From NCBI RefSeq assembly GCF_900101875.1, contig NZ_FNAI01000002.1, positions 496,001 to 560,000 of the forward strand: a DNA stretch of 64,000 nt. The letters are read 5' to 3'. Position numbers and translations under genes: made by a program. The notes beneath the pieces were generated by a model. That model had not been told where the DNA came from, did not search any database, and saw only the letters and a program-made list of their open reading frames with translations. How positions within the stretch are numbered: the first letter of the stretch is position 1; each line of letters starts with the position of its first letter. Below are positions 26,609 through 35,738 of the stretch, piece by piece. The stretch is from Mucilaginibacter pineti (GTDB taxonomy: Bacteria; Bacteroidota; Bacteroidia; Sphingobacteriales; Sphingobacteriaceae).

Positions 26609-28733
26609 TCAGGGGGCGATAAATAAAATAAAAAGCATACGCGGCTGGTACATCACGTACCGGGTAGCTGCCGACGTGCTTTTTGCTGCCGCCATAGCCG
26701 TTGCCCTGGGAACTGCTTTATACCTGTTCGGCTGCTCTCATTTGTTAACCATACCCTTATTTGTGGTCGCGGTTGTTGTTTTGCTCGGTTATCATAAATC
26801 TTGGCAAACCAATAATGCCGCTATAGTGGGTTTCCTTAACCAGCAATATCCGCAACTGGAAGAAAGTACCACGCTGGCGCTGAAACCCCGGCATGAACTA
26901 AACCTGCTGGAAAGCTTGCAACTTACAAGGGTGGAAACGGGGTTGCAGGAAATACCCGCGCATCAACAGCGCTTTTTTAAGCCGTTACTTATAGCATTAG
27001 TGATTTTAATTGCAGTTACCAGCATTAACCTGGCATTGGACAAAGCGGGGCTATTTAATCACCGGGGATTACCGGTTTCGTTTACGCAATCATCCACACC
27101 TGATAAAGCCATTATTCCCGAAAAGGTATTGCCGCAGATCTCATCCGTTGAAATAACAATTGCCCCGCCCGCCTATACCGGCAAACCCAAACGCGGGCAG
27201 GATAAATTTACGTTGGATGTGGAAGAGGGCGCTAAAGTATCATGGAATATCAGCACCAACATTGCCGTAAAAAAAGTTACGCTTTTGTTTAATGATAAAG
27301 AGGTTTACAACTTAACGGGCAACAGTGAGCATACCGGATGGTCGGTAGATAAAAATATCAGTCAGCCCGGTTTTTACCAGGTAAATGTAGATGGTAAATT
27401 ATCGGATTTGTACCAGGTGCAGGTGATAAAGGATCTGCCGCCGGTTATCCGCATTAAAACGCCTAAGCAATATACCTACATAGATGCCGGTGAGACGCAA
27501 AAGGTAAACATAGATGCCGCCATTAGTGACGATTATGGGGTAAGTAATGCCCTCATAGTTGCCACGGTAGCAAAGGGCAGCGGCGAGGCCGTAAAGTTTA
27601 AAGAGTACAAACTCGATTTCGGCAAATCATTCGGTGAGCATCTGCCGCAATATAGTCTGCAAAAATTGATCAGCCTGCCGGCGTTGAACATGGAACCGGG
27701 TGATGAACTTTATTTTTATGTGGAGGCTAAGGATACCCATCTCAATTCGGTACGGACGGATGTATACACCGTGTCGATACAAGATACAGCGCAGCTGTTG
27801 AGCATGGATGGTATGCTAACTGGCGTAAATCAGAAGCCAGAATTTTTCAGAAGTGAGCGTCAGATCATCATGGATACCGAACGACTTTTGAAGGAAAAAG
27901 ACAGCATTACGGTAGAGCAATTCAAGAACCGCAGTAACGACCTCGGGATAGATCAAAAGCTGCTCAGGCTGCGTTACGGCAAGTTTTTAGGCGAAGAATC
28001 GGAATCGGATATTAACCCGGCCGAGGATAAGAACGACCCCGTTGGCGATATCAATAATTATGGCAACGCCGCCGTTATACTTGATAAATATACTGATAAA
28101 CACGACAATGCGGAGGATGCAGAATTCTTCGACCCAACCCTAAAAGCACAGCTGAAAGCTACCCTTACCGAAATGTGGAAAGCCGAGCTGCAGCTACGTT
28201 TATACAAGCCACAAGACGCGTTACCGTTTGAGTATAAGGCACTTCGGTTATTGAAAGACCTGCAGCAAAAATCAAGGGTATATGTGGCTAAAACGGCCTA
28301 CAAAACCAGTCCTATAAAGTTAGAAAAACGCCTCAGCGGTGATCTTTCGAAAATAACTCAACCGGTTAATAAACAAGATATTAAACCGGGAGCGGATCAA
28401 TATGCCGACCTGAAAAAGGCGGCCGAGATATTGGAACAGTTAAAAACTGATAACCAAATAAATCCCGCCGATCAGCATATACTCGCGCTGGCCAATCAGC
28501 AGCTCAGCCAACGTGCTTCGGCGGAGCCGGGGATGTATCTTTCGGCATTAAAGGCCATGCGCAGGATTTTGTCGGGCGGGGGAAATGTGCAGTTGGAGGA
28601 TATAAAAATGGTTGAAAAAGCAATCCAAAAAACACTGAATACGGTTAAAAAACTACCCGAAAATGTCCAAAAACCGGTAGATATGGGTTTGGCGCAGGAT
28701 TATTATAAAAACCTTAAAAACACAAACAAATAA
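26601..28733 (+). CDS. DUF4175-like membrane protein of the MoxR cluster
   Basis: This protein has 710 residues. Two helices (about 20-65) and a third (about 128-147) anchor it. A large Ig-like, proline-containing ectodomain follows (about 165-400, with IAPPAYTGKP and SDDYGVSNALI, a typical DUF4175-like signature). A charged helical C-terminal half (400-710) may form coiled coils. Catalytic motifs are absent. The start overlaps the end of the BatA-type gene by eight bases and the next gene begins five bases after it, so this is the fourth member of one operon. Confidence 0.72.
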   Translation: MADQGAINKIKSIRGWYITYRVAADVLFAAAIAVALGTALYLFGCSHLLTIPLFVVAVVVLLGYHKSWQTNNAAIVGFLNQQYPQLEESTTLALKPRHELNLLESLQLTRVETGLQEIPAHQQRFFKPLLIALVILIAVTSINLALDKAGLFNHRGLPVSFTQSSTPDKAIIPEKVLPQISSVEITIAPPAYTGKPKRGQDKFTLDVEEGAKVSWNISTNIAVKKVTLLFNDKEVYNLTGNSEHTGWSVDKNISQPGFYQVNVDGKLSDLYQVQVIKDLPPVIRIKTPKQYTYIDAGETQKVNIDAAISDDYGVSNALIVATVAKGSGEAVKFKEYKLDFGKSFGEHLPQYSLQKLISLPALNMEPGDELYFYVEAKDTHLNSVRTDVYTVSIQDTAQLLSMDGMLTGVNQKPEFFRSERQIIMDTERLLKEKDSITVEQFKNRSNDLGIDQKLLRLRYGKFLGEESESDINPAEDKNDPVGDINNYGNAAVILDKYTDKHDNAEDAEFFDPTLKAQLKATLTEMWKAELQLRLYKPQDALPFEYKALRLLKDLQQKSRVYVAKTAYKTSPIKLEKRLSGDLSKITQPVNKQDIKPGADQYADLKKAAEILEQLKTDNQINPADQHILALANQQLSQRASAEPGMYLSALKAMRRILSGGGNVQLEDIKMVEKAIQKTLNTVKKLPENVQKPVDMGLAQDYYKNLKNTNK

Positions 28734-28738
28734 GGCAA

Positions 28739-30520
28739 ATGAACTGGAGCAGTATAGTTATCATCATTTGCATTTTAACAGGAGTTTTTGCTGTTTGGAG
28801 GGAGTATGCACGAGCCAAAAAAACGCGGTTATTGTGGCGTATAATTGCCGTGGTTGCTGCCATTACCGCCCTGGCCTGTATTGCCCTGCAGCCAACCTAT
28901 CAAACAAATGCCACCCTGCAGTATAAACATGAAGCTGTATTAGTAACAGATGGATTTAATGCCGATAGTTTATCCAAATTCAATACTAAACTGTTTACTA
29001 CCAGCGTAGCGATAAAAAAGGAATATCCGGGGGCAACGCTCATAAATAACGTAGAGGAGGTAATAGCCGATCCAACTATCACCCAGCTACATATCCTTGG
29101 CAACGGACTTTATGAAGAGGAGTTGCAGCAGTTAAATAATCTGCCTGTTATTTTTAATCCTAAAGAATTTACCCAAGGCATTACCGCCATCAACTGGAAC
29201 CAAAGGTTGAAAACAGGGGATAAACTTATTATTCAGGGCAGGTACAAAAATACATCGGCACAAAAAGTAAAACTGGTTTTAAGGGGATTGAGCACTAATC
29301 TCGATTCTGTTGATATCGACAGAAACAACGAACATGTATTTGAACTGCAAACTATCCCAAAAACTGCAGGGAAAACTATATATAACCTGTTGGTAATTAG
29401 TAATAAAGATACAATTGAAAAAGAAGATCTGCCGCTGCAAACAGAACCTGTAAGGCCTTTAAGGGTACTGATGCTTACGGCATCGCCAGATTTTGAGAGC
29501 CGCTTTTTAAAGAATTGGCTGTCCGAAAATGGTTACGCGGTAGCCGTCAGATCGGCCATTAGTAAGGATAAGTTCAACAAGGAATATATCAACACCGAGC
29601 AACTTCCGCTGGATCATCTTACAGCTGGAGTGTTGAATAAATTTGATGTACTGCTCGGCGACTTGTCGGTACTAAAATCATTAAATGGTGCCGAAGCCTC
29701 TGCTTTAAAAATCGAAGTTACTCAAAAGGGTATAGGCCTAATTATAAGAGCTGATAGTACGCTAAAATCGTCCTCGTGGCTGCAAACTGATTTTCCGCTG
29801 GATAGGCTGGCCGCAAAAGACTCCATCTCATCTTCGTTATTGATACAAGGAATAAAAGATAAAACAGCGAAGATAATCCCGGGTGCTGTATATATTAATT
29901 ACCAAAACGGTACACAGCCATTGGTTATTGATGGGCGCGGGCATATAGTAGTCAGCAGTGCTTTAAGTGGCGCCGGCAAAATGCTGTTTACTTCGTTAAA
30001 TAATACCTTTAGCTGGATGCTGGCTGGCGATAAAAACGACTATACCACGCTATGGTCGCGGTTAATTCATGAGGGGGCCCGCAAATCACAGGCTACCGAA
30101 AGCTGGGATGTTTTAACAGCTTTGCCAGTATCACAATCGGCAGTAAAACTACAGTTAATGAGTGCTCTGCCCAATCCGTCGGCAACTTTCGGGCCAGCCA
30201 GTGTAGCATTTGAACAGGATGCTATGCTACCATTTGAACATACCGCTATATACTGGCCGCAAAGTAGTGGCTGGCAGTCTGTAAAGCAAACCGGTGGTTT
30301 GCAAAACTGGTGGTATACCTACGGGAACGATAATTGGAAAGGCCTGCAAATACTAAAGAGGGAAACCGATACCCGCAATTACATAGCTAAACACACAAAT
30401 GTTAGTAATGTAACGAAAGAGATACATCAAAAACTACGGATTGCCATACCTAAAATATATTTTTATGTTTTGCTATTATTAGCAAGCATATTCTTGTGGG
30501 CCGAGGCTAAACTTAGCTAA
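28739..30520 (+). CDS. Membrane protein of the MoxR cluster, unknown function
   Basis: This protein has 593 residues. Two N-terminal helices (about 4-22 and 32-50) and one near the C terminus (about 573-591) enclose an extracytoplasmic part of about 520 residues. Within it, PLRVLMLTASPDFESRFLKN near 240-259 resembles the start of a class I glutamine amidotransferase-like or VWA-like fold seen in other proteins of these clusters, without visible catalytic cysteine. It is the last gene of the MoxR operon and lies 93 bases before the second TldD gene, to which it may be linked transcriptionally. Confidence 0.65.
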   Translation: MNWSSIVIIICILTGVFAVWREYARAKKTRLLWRIIAVVAAITALACIALQPTYQTNATLQYKHEAVLVTDGFNADSLSKFNTKLFTTSVAIKKEYPGATLINNVEEVIADPTITQLHILGNGLYEEELQQLNNLPVIFNPKEFTQGITAINWNQRLKTGDKLIIQGRYKNTSAQKVKLVLRGLSTNLDSVDIDRNNEHVFELQTIPKTAGKTIYNLLVISNKDTIEKEDLPLQTEPVRPLRVLMLTASPDFESRFLKNWLSENGYAVAVRSAISKDKFNKEYINTEQLPLDHLTAGVLNKFDVLLGDLSVLKSLNGAEASALKIEVTQKGIGLIIRADSTLKSSSWLQTDFPLDRLAAKDSISSSLLIQGIKDKTAKIIPGAVYINYQNGTQPLVIDGRGHIVVSSALSGAGKMLFTSLNNTFSWMLAGDKNDYTTLWSRLIHEGARKSQATESWDVLTALPVSQSAVKLQLMSALPNPSATFGPASVAFEQDAMLPFEHTAIYWPQSSGWQSVKQTGGLQNWWYTYGNDNWKGLQILKRETDTRNYIAKHTNVSNVTKEIHQKLRIAIPKIYFYVLLLLASIFLWAEAKLS

Positions 30521-30597
30521 GCCACTTAGTCCCTATACTTAAAGGGCACATCAAAGTATAAAATTAGTTCCCATACCGGGAATAATCTGAAATAATT

Positions 30598-30604
30598 AAG
30601 GAGG
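30598..30604 (+). promoter_or_regulatory. Shine-Dalgarno site for a TTG start
   Basis: AAGGAGG ends nine bases before the TTG at 30614. It supports TTG as the start of the second TldD gene, giving the same N-terminal layout as copy 1. Confidence 0.6.
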
Positions 30605-30613
30605 AATATAATT

Positions 30614-32251
30614 TTGAGAAGACGAGATTTTATTTATTTAACCGGCATTGGCACTGGCGCGCTCATGATGCCCAGCCTTACCGGATTTGGCAAAGAGATT
30701 GACCCCCTGCAGGCACTGGAAAGTGTAGATGTAAAGATCAAAAAAGAGCTTGCCGATGTGGCACTTAACGCTGCCAAATCAAACGGTGCCAGTTATGCAG
30801 ATGTGCGGATTGGCCGCTACCTTAACCAGTTTGTGGTAACCCGCGAAAACAAGGTACTTAACGTTGCCAATACCGAATCATACGGGATAGGGATTCGCGT
30901 TATAGCCAATGGCTGCTGGGGATTTGCCGCAACCAATGATGTAACCAAAGAAGGTATGGCAAAAACGGCATTACGTGCCGTGGCCGTGGCAAAGGCCAAC
31001 GCTAAAATTGGCAGTGCGCCTGTGCAACTTGCGCCACAAAAAGGATACGGTGAAGTAAGCTGGAAAACCCCGCTGGAGAAAAACGCGTTTGAAGTGCCTA
31101 TTAAGGAAAAGGTAGACCTGTTGTTAAACGCCAATGGCGTGGCTATGGCGGGCGGTGCCAACTTTGTTAACTCAACCATGTTTGCTGTTAATGAGCAAAA
31201 ATATTTCGCCTCAACAGATGGTTCTTATATCGACCAGGACATTCACCGTCTGTACCCAAGCTTTAACGTTACCAAAATAGATCCAACAGCTGGTGGTTTT
31301 GAAACCCGCCGTTCGCTGAGTTCGCCGGTAGGTATGGGTTATGAGTATATGGATCCATTGGCCAGTGAGAAAGTTTTGGGTATAACCACCCGTTACAAAA
31401 AACGCTACGATATATTAGAGGATATTAAATATGCAACCCAACAGGCAGGCGATAAGCTAAAAGCAAAATCTGTTGAACCGGGTAAGTATGACCTTGTTTT
31501 AGATCCATCGCATTTATGGCTAACTATCCATGAGTCGGTTGGTCACCCTACCGAGCTTGACCGTGTATTAGGCTACGAAGCTAACTATGCCGGTACCAGT
31601 TTTCTAACGCTGGATAAATGGAAAACGGGCAAATTTAATTTCGGCAGTAAAAATGTAAACGTAGTGGGCGATAAAACCCAGGTTGGTTCATTAGGTGCCG
31701 TAGGCTATGATGATGAAGGTGTAAAATGTAAAAAATGGGATATCATAAAAGACGGCATCCTTGTTAATTACCAGGCCATTCGTGACCAGGCACATATTAT
31801 CGGCTTAACCGAATCGCAAGGTTGCTGTTATGCTCAAAGCTGGCAGGATGTACAATTTCAGCGTATGCCAAATGTATCCTTGCAGCCGGGCAAAACACCG
31901 CTAAGTGTTGATGATATGATCAAAAACGTTGAAAAAGGCGTTTACATCATTGGCGATGGCTCTTTCTCTATAGATCAGCAGCGTTATAACTTCCAGTTTG
32001 GTGGTCAGCTGTTTTACGAGATAAAAGAAGGAAAAATAGCCGGTATGCTGAATGACGTTGCTTATCAGGCCAATACACAAGAGTTTTGGAACTCCTGCAC
32101 ACAGGTTTGTGATGAGCGCGACTATCGTTTAGGTGGTGCTTTTAATGATGGTAAGGGCCAGCCAAGCCAGTCAAGCGCTGTTTCGCACGGTTCATCTACG
32201 GCATTGTTTAAGGGAGTTAATGTAATCAACACTAAAAGAAAGATCGGATAA
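30614..32251 (+). CDS. tldD: TldD-type metalloprotease with twin-arginine-like signal, copy 2
   Basis: This protein has 545 residues. It starts at TTG, chosen because of the strong Shine-Dalgarno site and exact N-terminal correspondence to copy 1. The N terminus MRRRDFIYLTGIGTGALMM fits a twin-arginine signal (RRxFI) better than copy 1 does. The zinc motif HESVGH is at 306-311, the same numbering as copy 1, and most of the sequence is identical by eye. It is followed after seven bases by its TldE-type partner. Two such pairs in one locus indicate duplication; the substrates may differ. Confidence 0.88.
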   Translation: MRRRDFIYLTGIGTGALMMPSLTGFGKEIDPLQALESVDVKIKKELADVALNAAKSNGASYADVRIGRYLNQFVVTRENKVLNVANTESYGIGIRVIANGCWGFAATNDVTKEGMAKTALRAVAVAKANAKIGSAPVQLAPQKGYGEVSWKTPLEKNAFEVPIKEKVDLLLNANGVAMAGGANFVNSTMFAVNEQKYFASTDGSYIDQDIHRLYPSFNVTKIDPTAGGFETRRSLSSPVGMGYEYMDPLASEKVLGITTRYKKRYDILEDIKYATQQAGDKLKAKSVEPGKYDLVLDPSHLWLTIHESVGHPTELDRVLGYEANYAGTSFLTLDKWKTGKFNFGSKNVNVVGDKTQVGSLGAVGYDDEGVKCKKWDIIKDGILVNYQAIRDQAHIIGLTESQGCCYAQSWQDVQFQRMPNVSLQPGKTPLSVDDMIKNVEKGVYIIGDGSFSIDQQRYNFQFGGQLFYEIKEGKIAGMLNDVAYQANTQEFWNSCTQVCDERDYRLGGAFNDGKGQPSQSSAVSHGSSTALFKGVNVINTKRKIG

Positions 32252-32258
32252 TTGAATT

Positions 32259-33590
32259 ATGCCATTATTAACTAAAGAAGAAGCACAAGCCTTATTAAAG
32301 AAAGTGCTTGCCTATTCAAAGGCCGAAGAGTGCGAAGTGAGTGTAAGCGGCAGCGAAGGCGGTAATATCCGTTATGCGCTAAATGCGGTTTCAACTGCCG
32401 GTGATATCAGTACTATTGGTTTGGCGGTTACATCTGTTTTTGGTAAAAAAGCCGGTGTTGCAACTATTGACGAGTTTGACGATGCTGCCCTTGAAAGAGT
32501 TGTGCGCCGCTCAGAGGAGCTGGCACAGCTGGCCCCGGCCAATCCGGAATATATGCCAATGCTTGGTGCACAAACTTTTGCCGAATCAATAACATATAAT
32601 GCGAATACAGCCGCCATGACGCCAGAAAGTCGTGCCGGTATGGTGGCCAAAAGCTTATCTGTCACCAAAGAAGCAAAATTAACAGCAGCAGGTTTCCTTG
32701 AAAATTCAACCGGCTTTAGTGCTGTAATGAATTCAAAAGGATTGTTTGCTTATAATAAAGGCAGTGACGTTACATTTTCGGTAACTACCCGCAACGAGGG
32801 GGGCACCGCATCTGGCTATGCCGCCAAAGGTTTTACCGATGTAAGCAAGCTGGATACTTTTACGGCTACCAAATATGCAGCCGGTAAATGCCTTAGCTCA
32901 TCTGGTGCCAAAGCCATTGAGCCGGGTAAATACACGGTTATACTGGAACCGGTAGCTGCTACCTACATGATGGAAAATATGTTCCGTTTTGATGCCCGCA
33001 GCGCCGAGGAAGGCCGTAGCTTTTTAAGCAAAAAGGGTGGGGGCACTCGTTTGGGCGAGCAACTGGTAGATCCGAAAGTTACCATCTACTCAGACCCATT
33101 TAACACCGATCTGCCTTCATCAACTTGGAGCGGCGATGGTTTACCTCGCGAGAAAACCTTATGGATAGATAAAGGCATAGTTAAAAACCTAAGCTATTCG
33201 CGTTACTGGGCTGATAAAAAAGGTGTTAAGCCTATGCCTGGCCCGGGTAATATTATCATGGAGGGTGGTGATGCCAGCCTTGAAGATTTAATCAAAAGTA
33301 CCGAAAGAGGCATCCTGGTGTCGCGCTTGTGGTATATCCGCATGGTTGATCCGCAATCGTTATTGTTAACGGGCCTTACCCGCGATGGTACTTTTTATAT
33401 TGAGAACGGAAAGATCAAGTTCCCGGTAAAAAACTTTCGCTTTAATGAAAGCCCTGTAATTATGCTCAACAACCTTGAAGCATTAGGCAAACAGGAGCGA
33501 AGCATTAGTGTGGAAAGCTATCGCAGCTACCTGATCCCGCCAATGAAAATTAAGGACTTTACCTTTAGCTCATTGTCCGACGCTGTTTAA
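32259..33590 (+). CDS. tldE: TldE/PmbA-type subunit of TldD-TldE protease, copy 2
   Basis: This 443-residue protein is colinear with the copy at 18413-19750. Blocks such as EEGRSFLSKKGGGTRLGE, SRLWYIRMVDPQSLLL and TGLTRDGTFYIENGKIKF are conserved, and no HExxxH is present. It pairs with the TldD gene seven bases upstream. The unit ends at a strong terminator 24 bases after the stop. No signal peptide is visible on this subunit, whereas the partner has one; the same asymmetry holds for copy 1. Confidence 0.87.
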   Translation: MPLLTKEEAQALLKKVLAYSKAEECEVSVSGSEGGNIRYALNAVSTAGDISTIGLAVTSVFGKKAGVATIDEFDDAALERVVRRSEELAQLAPANPEYMPMLGAQTFAESITYNANTAAMTPESRAGMVAKSLSVTKEAKLTAAGFLENSTGFSAVMNSKGLFAYNKGSDVTFSVTTRNEGGTASGYAAKGFTDVSKLDTFTATKYAAGKCLSSSGAKAIEPGKYTVILEPVAATYMMENMFRFDARSAEEGRSFLSKKGGGTRLGEQLVDPKVTIYSDPFNTDLPSSTWSGDGLPREKTLWIDKGIVKNLSYSRYWADKKGVKPMPGPGNIIMEGGDASLEDLIKSTERGILVSRLWYIRMVDPQSLLLTGLTRDGTFYIENGKIKFPVKNFRFNESPVIMLNNLEALGKQERSISVESYRSYLIPPMKIKDFTFSSLSDAV

Positions 33591-33614
33591 CAACTGACCT
33601 CGTTTTCTATAACT

Positions 33615-33649
33615 AAAAAAGCGTACCCTTAAAAAGGTGCGCTTTTTTT
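33615..33649 (+). terminator. Strong intrinsic terminator after TldD-TldE copy 2
   Basis: AAAAAAGCGTACC and GGTGCGCTTTTTT pair with a single G-T position around CTTAAAAA, ending in a run of seven T. It separates the TldD-TldE unit from the sugar utilisation locus. Confidence 0.8.
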
Positions 33650-33843
33650 GTTGGGTAATAGCACATTGCTGTACGATGTATTTGTAAAGTAATATGTTTA
33701 AATGTTATAACTGTATGGTTAACACTTTTTAGTTAAAATTTTGTTAATGTTAAATCTTTTGCAGATTTTTAGCTATTCGTAAAACCAATTATTACGGAGT
33801 GCTGTAATAACCTGTACCGGGTTTAAACCAAAATTGTGATCGC

Positions 33844-34410
33844 GTGAGGAACTATGCTGAAATATCAGATGGCGAACTGTTACAATTGCTTAGGCAAGAG
33901 GAAGACGCAATGGCTTTTGGCGAAATTTATAACCGGTATTGGGATAAACTTTATGGAGCAGCCTACAAGCGCGTTAAAATAATTGAAGTAGCCGAAGAGC
34001 TGGTACAGGATTGCTTTACCGATATATGGGTGAGGCGTAAATCCATCGATATAAAAGTTTTACTGCCGGTTTATCTCTTTACCGCCATCAGGTACAAGGT
34101 GATCAATTATGTTCATAAGGAAATAGTTAAGCATAACTACGAACATGCCTTGCAGCTTCATGGTATAGCGTATGATAACTCTACAGAAGAACTGCTTATT
34201 GCCAGCGATTTGAACAACCGGCTGCAAACCCAGGTTGAGCTGTTGCCTTTAAAATGCCGCGAGGTTTTTAAACTAAGCCGCAATGAACATAAAAGCAACA
34301 AGGAAATAGCCCAAAACTTAGGTATTTCCGAGAAAACCGTGGAGAATCACATCACACTGGCATTAAGGCGTTTGCGAACGAGCCTTAATTCTTTTTTCTT
34401 CCTTTTTTAA
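33844..34410 (+). CDS. ECF RNA polymerase sigma factor (FecI-like)
   Basis: This 188-residue sigma-70 family protein has region 2 around MAFGEIYNRYWDKLYGAAYKR and ELVQDCFTDIWVRR, and region 4 around LPLKCREVFKLSRNE and NLGISEKTVENHITLALRRLR. The best start is GTG at 33844; no ATG occurs before region 2. It is 99 bases before a FecR gene and then SusC and SusD, the common sigma/anti-sigma trans-envelope signalling layout. It should activate transcription of the locus after the glycan binds the outer-membrane complex. Confidence 0.88.
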   Translation: MRNYAEISDGELLQLLRQEEDAMAFGEIYNRYWDKLYGAAYKRVKIIEVAEELVQDCFTDIWVRRKSIDIKVLLPVYLFTAIRYKVINYVHKEIVKHNYEHALQLHGIAYDNSTEELLIASDLNNRLQTQVELLPLKCREVFKLSRNEHKSNKEIAQNLGISEKTVENHITLALRRLRTSLNSFFFLF

Positions 34411-34509
34411 ATTATCCAATAAATATTCAAAAGAATTTTCATTTACATTGGGGGGTATGCCTTGCTGGGCTGACTATGTAGTATAAACCAAGAAACTCCC
34501 AGTTTGTAA

Positions 34510-35538
34510 ATGAATGAACCAATAACTGCTTATTTATTAAATAAGTATCTGCAAGGCGATTGTACGCCCGAAGAAGAGGCCGTTGTTAAAGAATGGTATA
34601 ACTCCTTTGAGGCCGATACAGACCATATTTCGGCCATATCTGAACCGCAAAAGCAGGCGATAAAAGATCGTTTAAGGAATAATATCCAGGCACGCATAGC
34701 ATCGTTAAATGAAGAACCTGTTTTTGAAACACAACCCCAGGTACAAAAAAGTAATGTACGTACATTGATCTATACGCTATCGGGAGTTGCTGCCGCGGTA
34801 ATTATATTCTTCGGGATTTATTTTAACAAACAGACTGCTGCTCCGGATACTGCAGATAACGTTGAGTTGGTTAATGTTACCAATACCACCAAAAGTATTT
34901 ATGAACAGGTTTTAAGCGATGGCAGCCACGTATGGCTTAGTCCCGGCGCGCAATTAAAATTCAGCAAAAAATTCACCGGTAACACCCGCGAGGTAACCAT
35001 GACGGGCGAATCCTTCTTCGAGATCACTAAAAACCCGGCTAAGCCATTTATCATTTATAGCAATAATATGGTTACCAAGGTTTGGGGTACCAGTTTCCGC
35101 GTGCGCGATTCAAAGAATTTGTCTTTCGCCGATGTATCTGTAGTAACGGGTAAAGTTTCGGTAAAACTGGTAAAATCAAACTCATTTGGGCACAACAACA
35201 AAGCGCTTAATGAGGTAATGATATATCCAAATCAGCAAGTCACCTATTCAAAAAAGAACAACGAACTGAAGGAGAAGTTCAATATCGATATAAAGGAACT
35301 CCATATATGGAAAAAGGTTAACATATCATTTGATAATGCCACCATTGAAAGTGTTATGCCTGTTTTAAACAAACGTTTTGAAGTTAATATTCATACAGCG
35401 GATACCAAGTTGAACGCCTATCTGCTCAATGCCGATTTTAACGACCTTAACCTTCCGCAGATCATGGAATTGCTGAAGAAAACCCTGAATGTAAGTTATG
35501 AAGTTGATGGTACTGATATTTTATTAGTAAGAAATTAA
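34510..35538 (+). CDS. FecR family anti-sigma factor
   Basis: This protein has 342 residues. A cytoplasmic N-terminal part (1-80, with YLQGDCTPEEEAVVKEWY) should bind the sigma factor. One membrane helix lies at about 84-104. The FecR domain (about 130-225, with LSDGSHVWLSPGAQLKF and WGTSFRVRD) is periplasmic, and the C-terminal 75 residues fit DUF4974. It would pass the signal from the SusC N-terminal STN domain to the sigma factor. It is followed after 200 bases, including a hairpin, by the SusC gene. Confidence 0.88.
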   Translation: MNEPITAYLLNKYLQGDCTPEEEAVVKEWYNSFEADTDHISAISEPQKQAIKDRLRNNIQARIASLNEEPVFETQPQVQKSNVRTLIYTLSGVAAAVIIFFGIYFNKQTAAPDTADNVELVNVTNTTKSIYEQVLSDGSHVWLSPGAQLKFSKKFTGNTREVTMTGESFFEITKNPAKPFIIYSNNMVTKVWGTSFRVRDSKNLSFADVSVVTGKVSVKLVKSNSFGHNNKALNEVMIYPNQQVTYSKKNNELKEKFNIDIKELHIWKKVNISFDNATIESVMPVLNKRFEVNIHTADTKLNAYLLNADFNDLNLPQIMELLKKTLNVSYEVDGTDILLVRN

Positions 35539-35659
35539 CAACCAATTATAAGTGCAGAACCCTAAATTAAAATATATGAGTATAAACAAACCAACCTAAA
35601 GTATCCCCCATAAAAAAAGGCAGGAGTGCTGGTACCACCCCTACCTTCCATTTAATTGT

Positions 35660-35700
35660 AAGCCCGTTTTAATTACCCGCAAGGCAGGTAACAGGGCTTT
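35660..35700 (+). terminator. Hairpin between FecR and SusC genes
   Basis: AAGCCC (35660-35665) pairs with GGGCTT (35694-35699), and an inner stem TTACC/GGTAA closes around CGCAAGGCA. A T-rich stretch follows. It may end the regulator transcript so that SusC is expressed from its own promoter. Confidence 0.5.
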
Positions 35701-35738
35701 ATTTGTCTCAATTGTTCAAAAAGAAACTTATCTAAATT

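Noticed and set aside
18413..33590. RiPP (modified peptide) biosynthesis cluster around TldD-TldE
   Set aside because: No precursor peptide, modifying enzyme or export gene was found between or beside the pairs.
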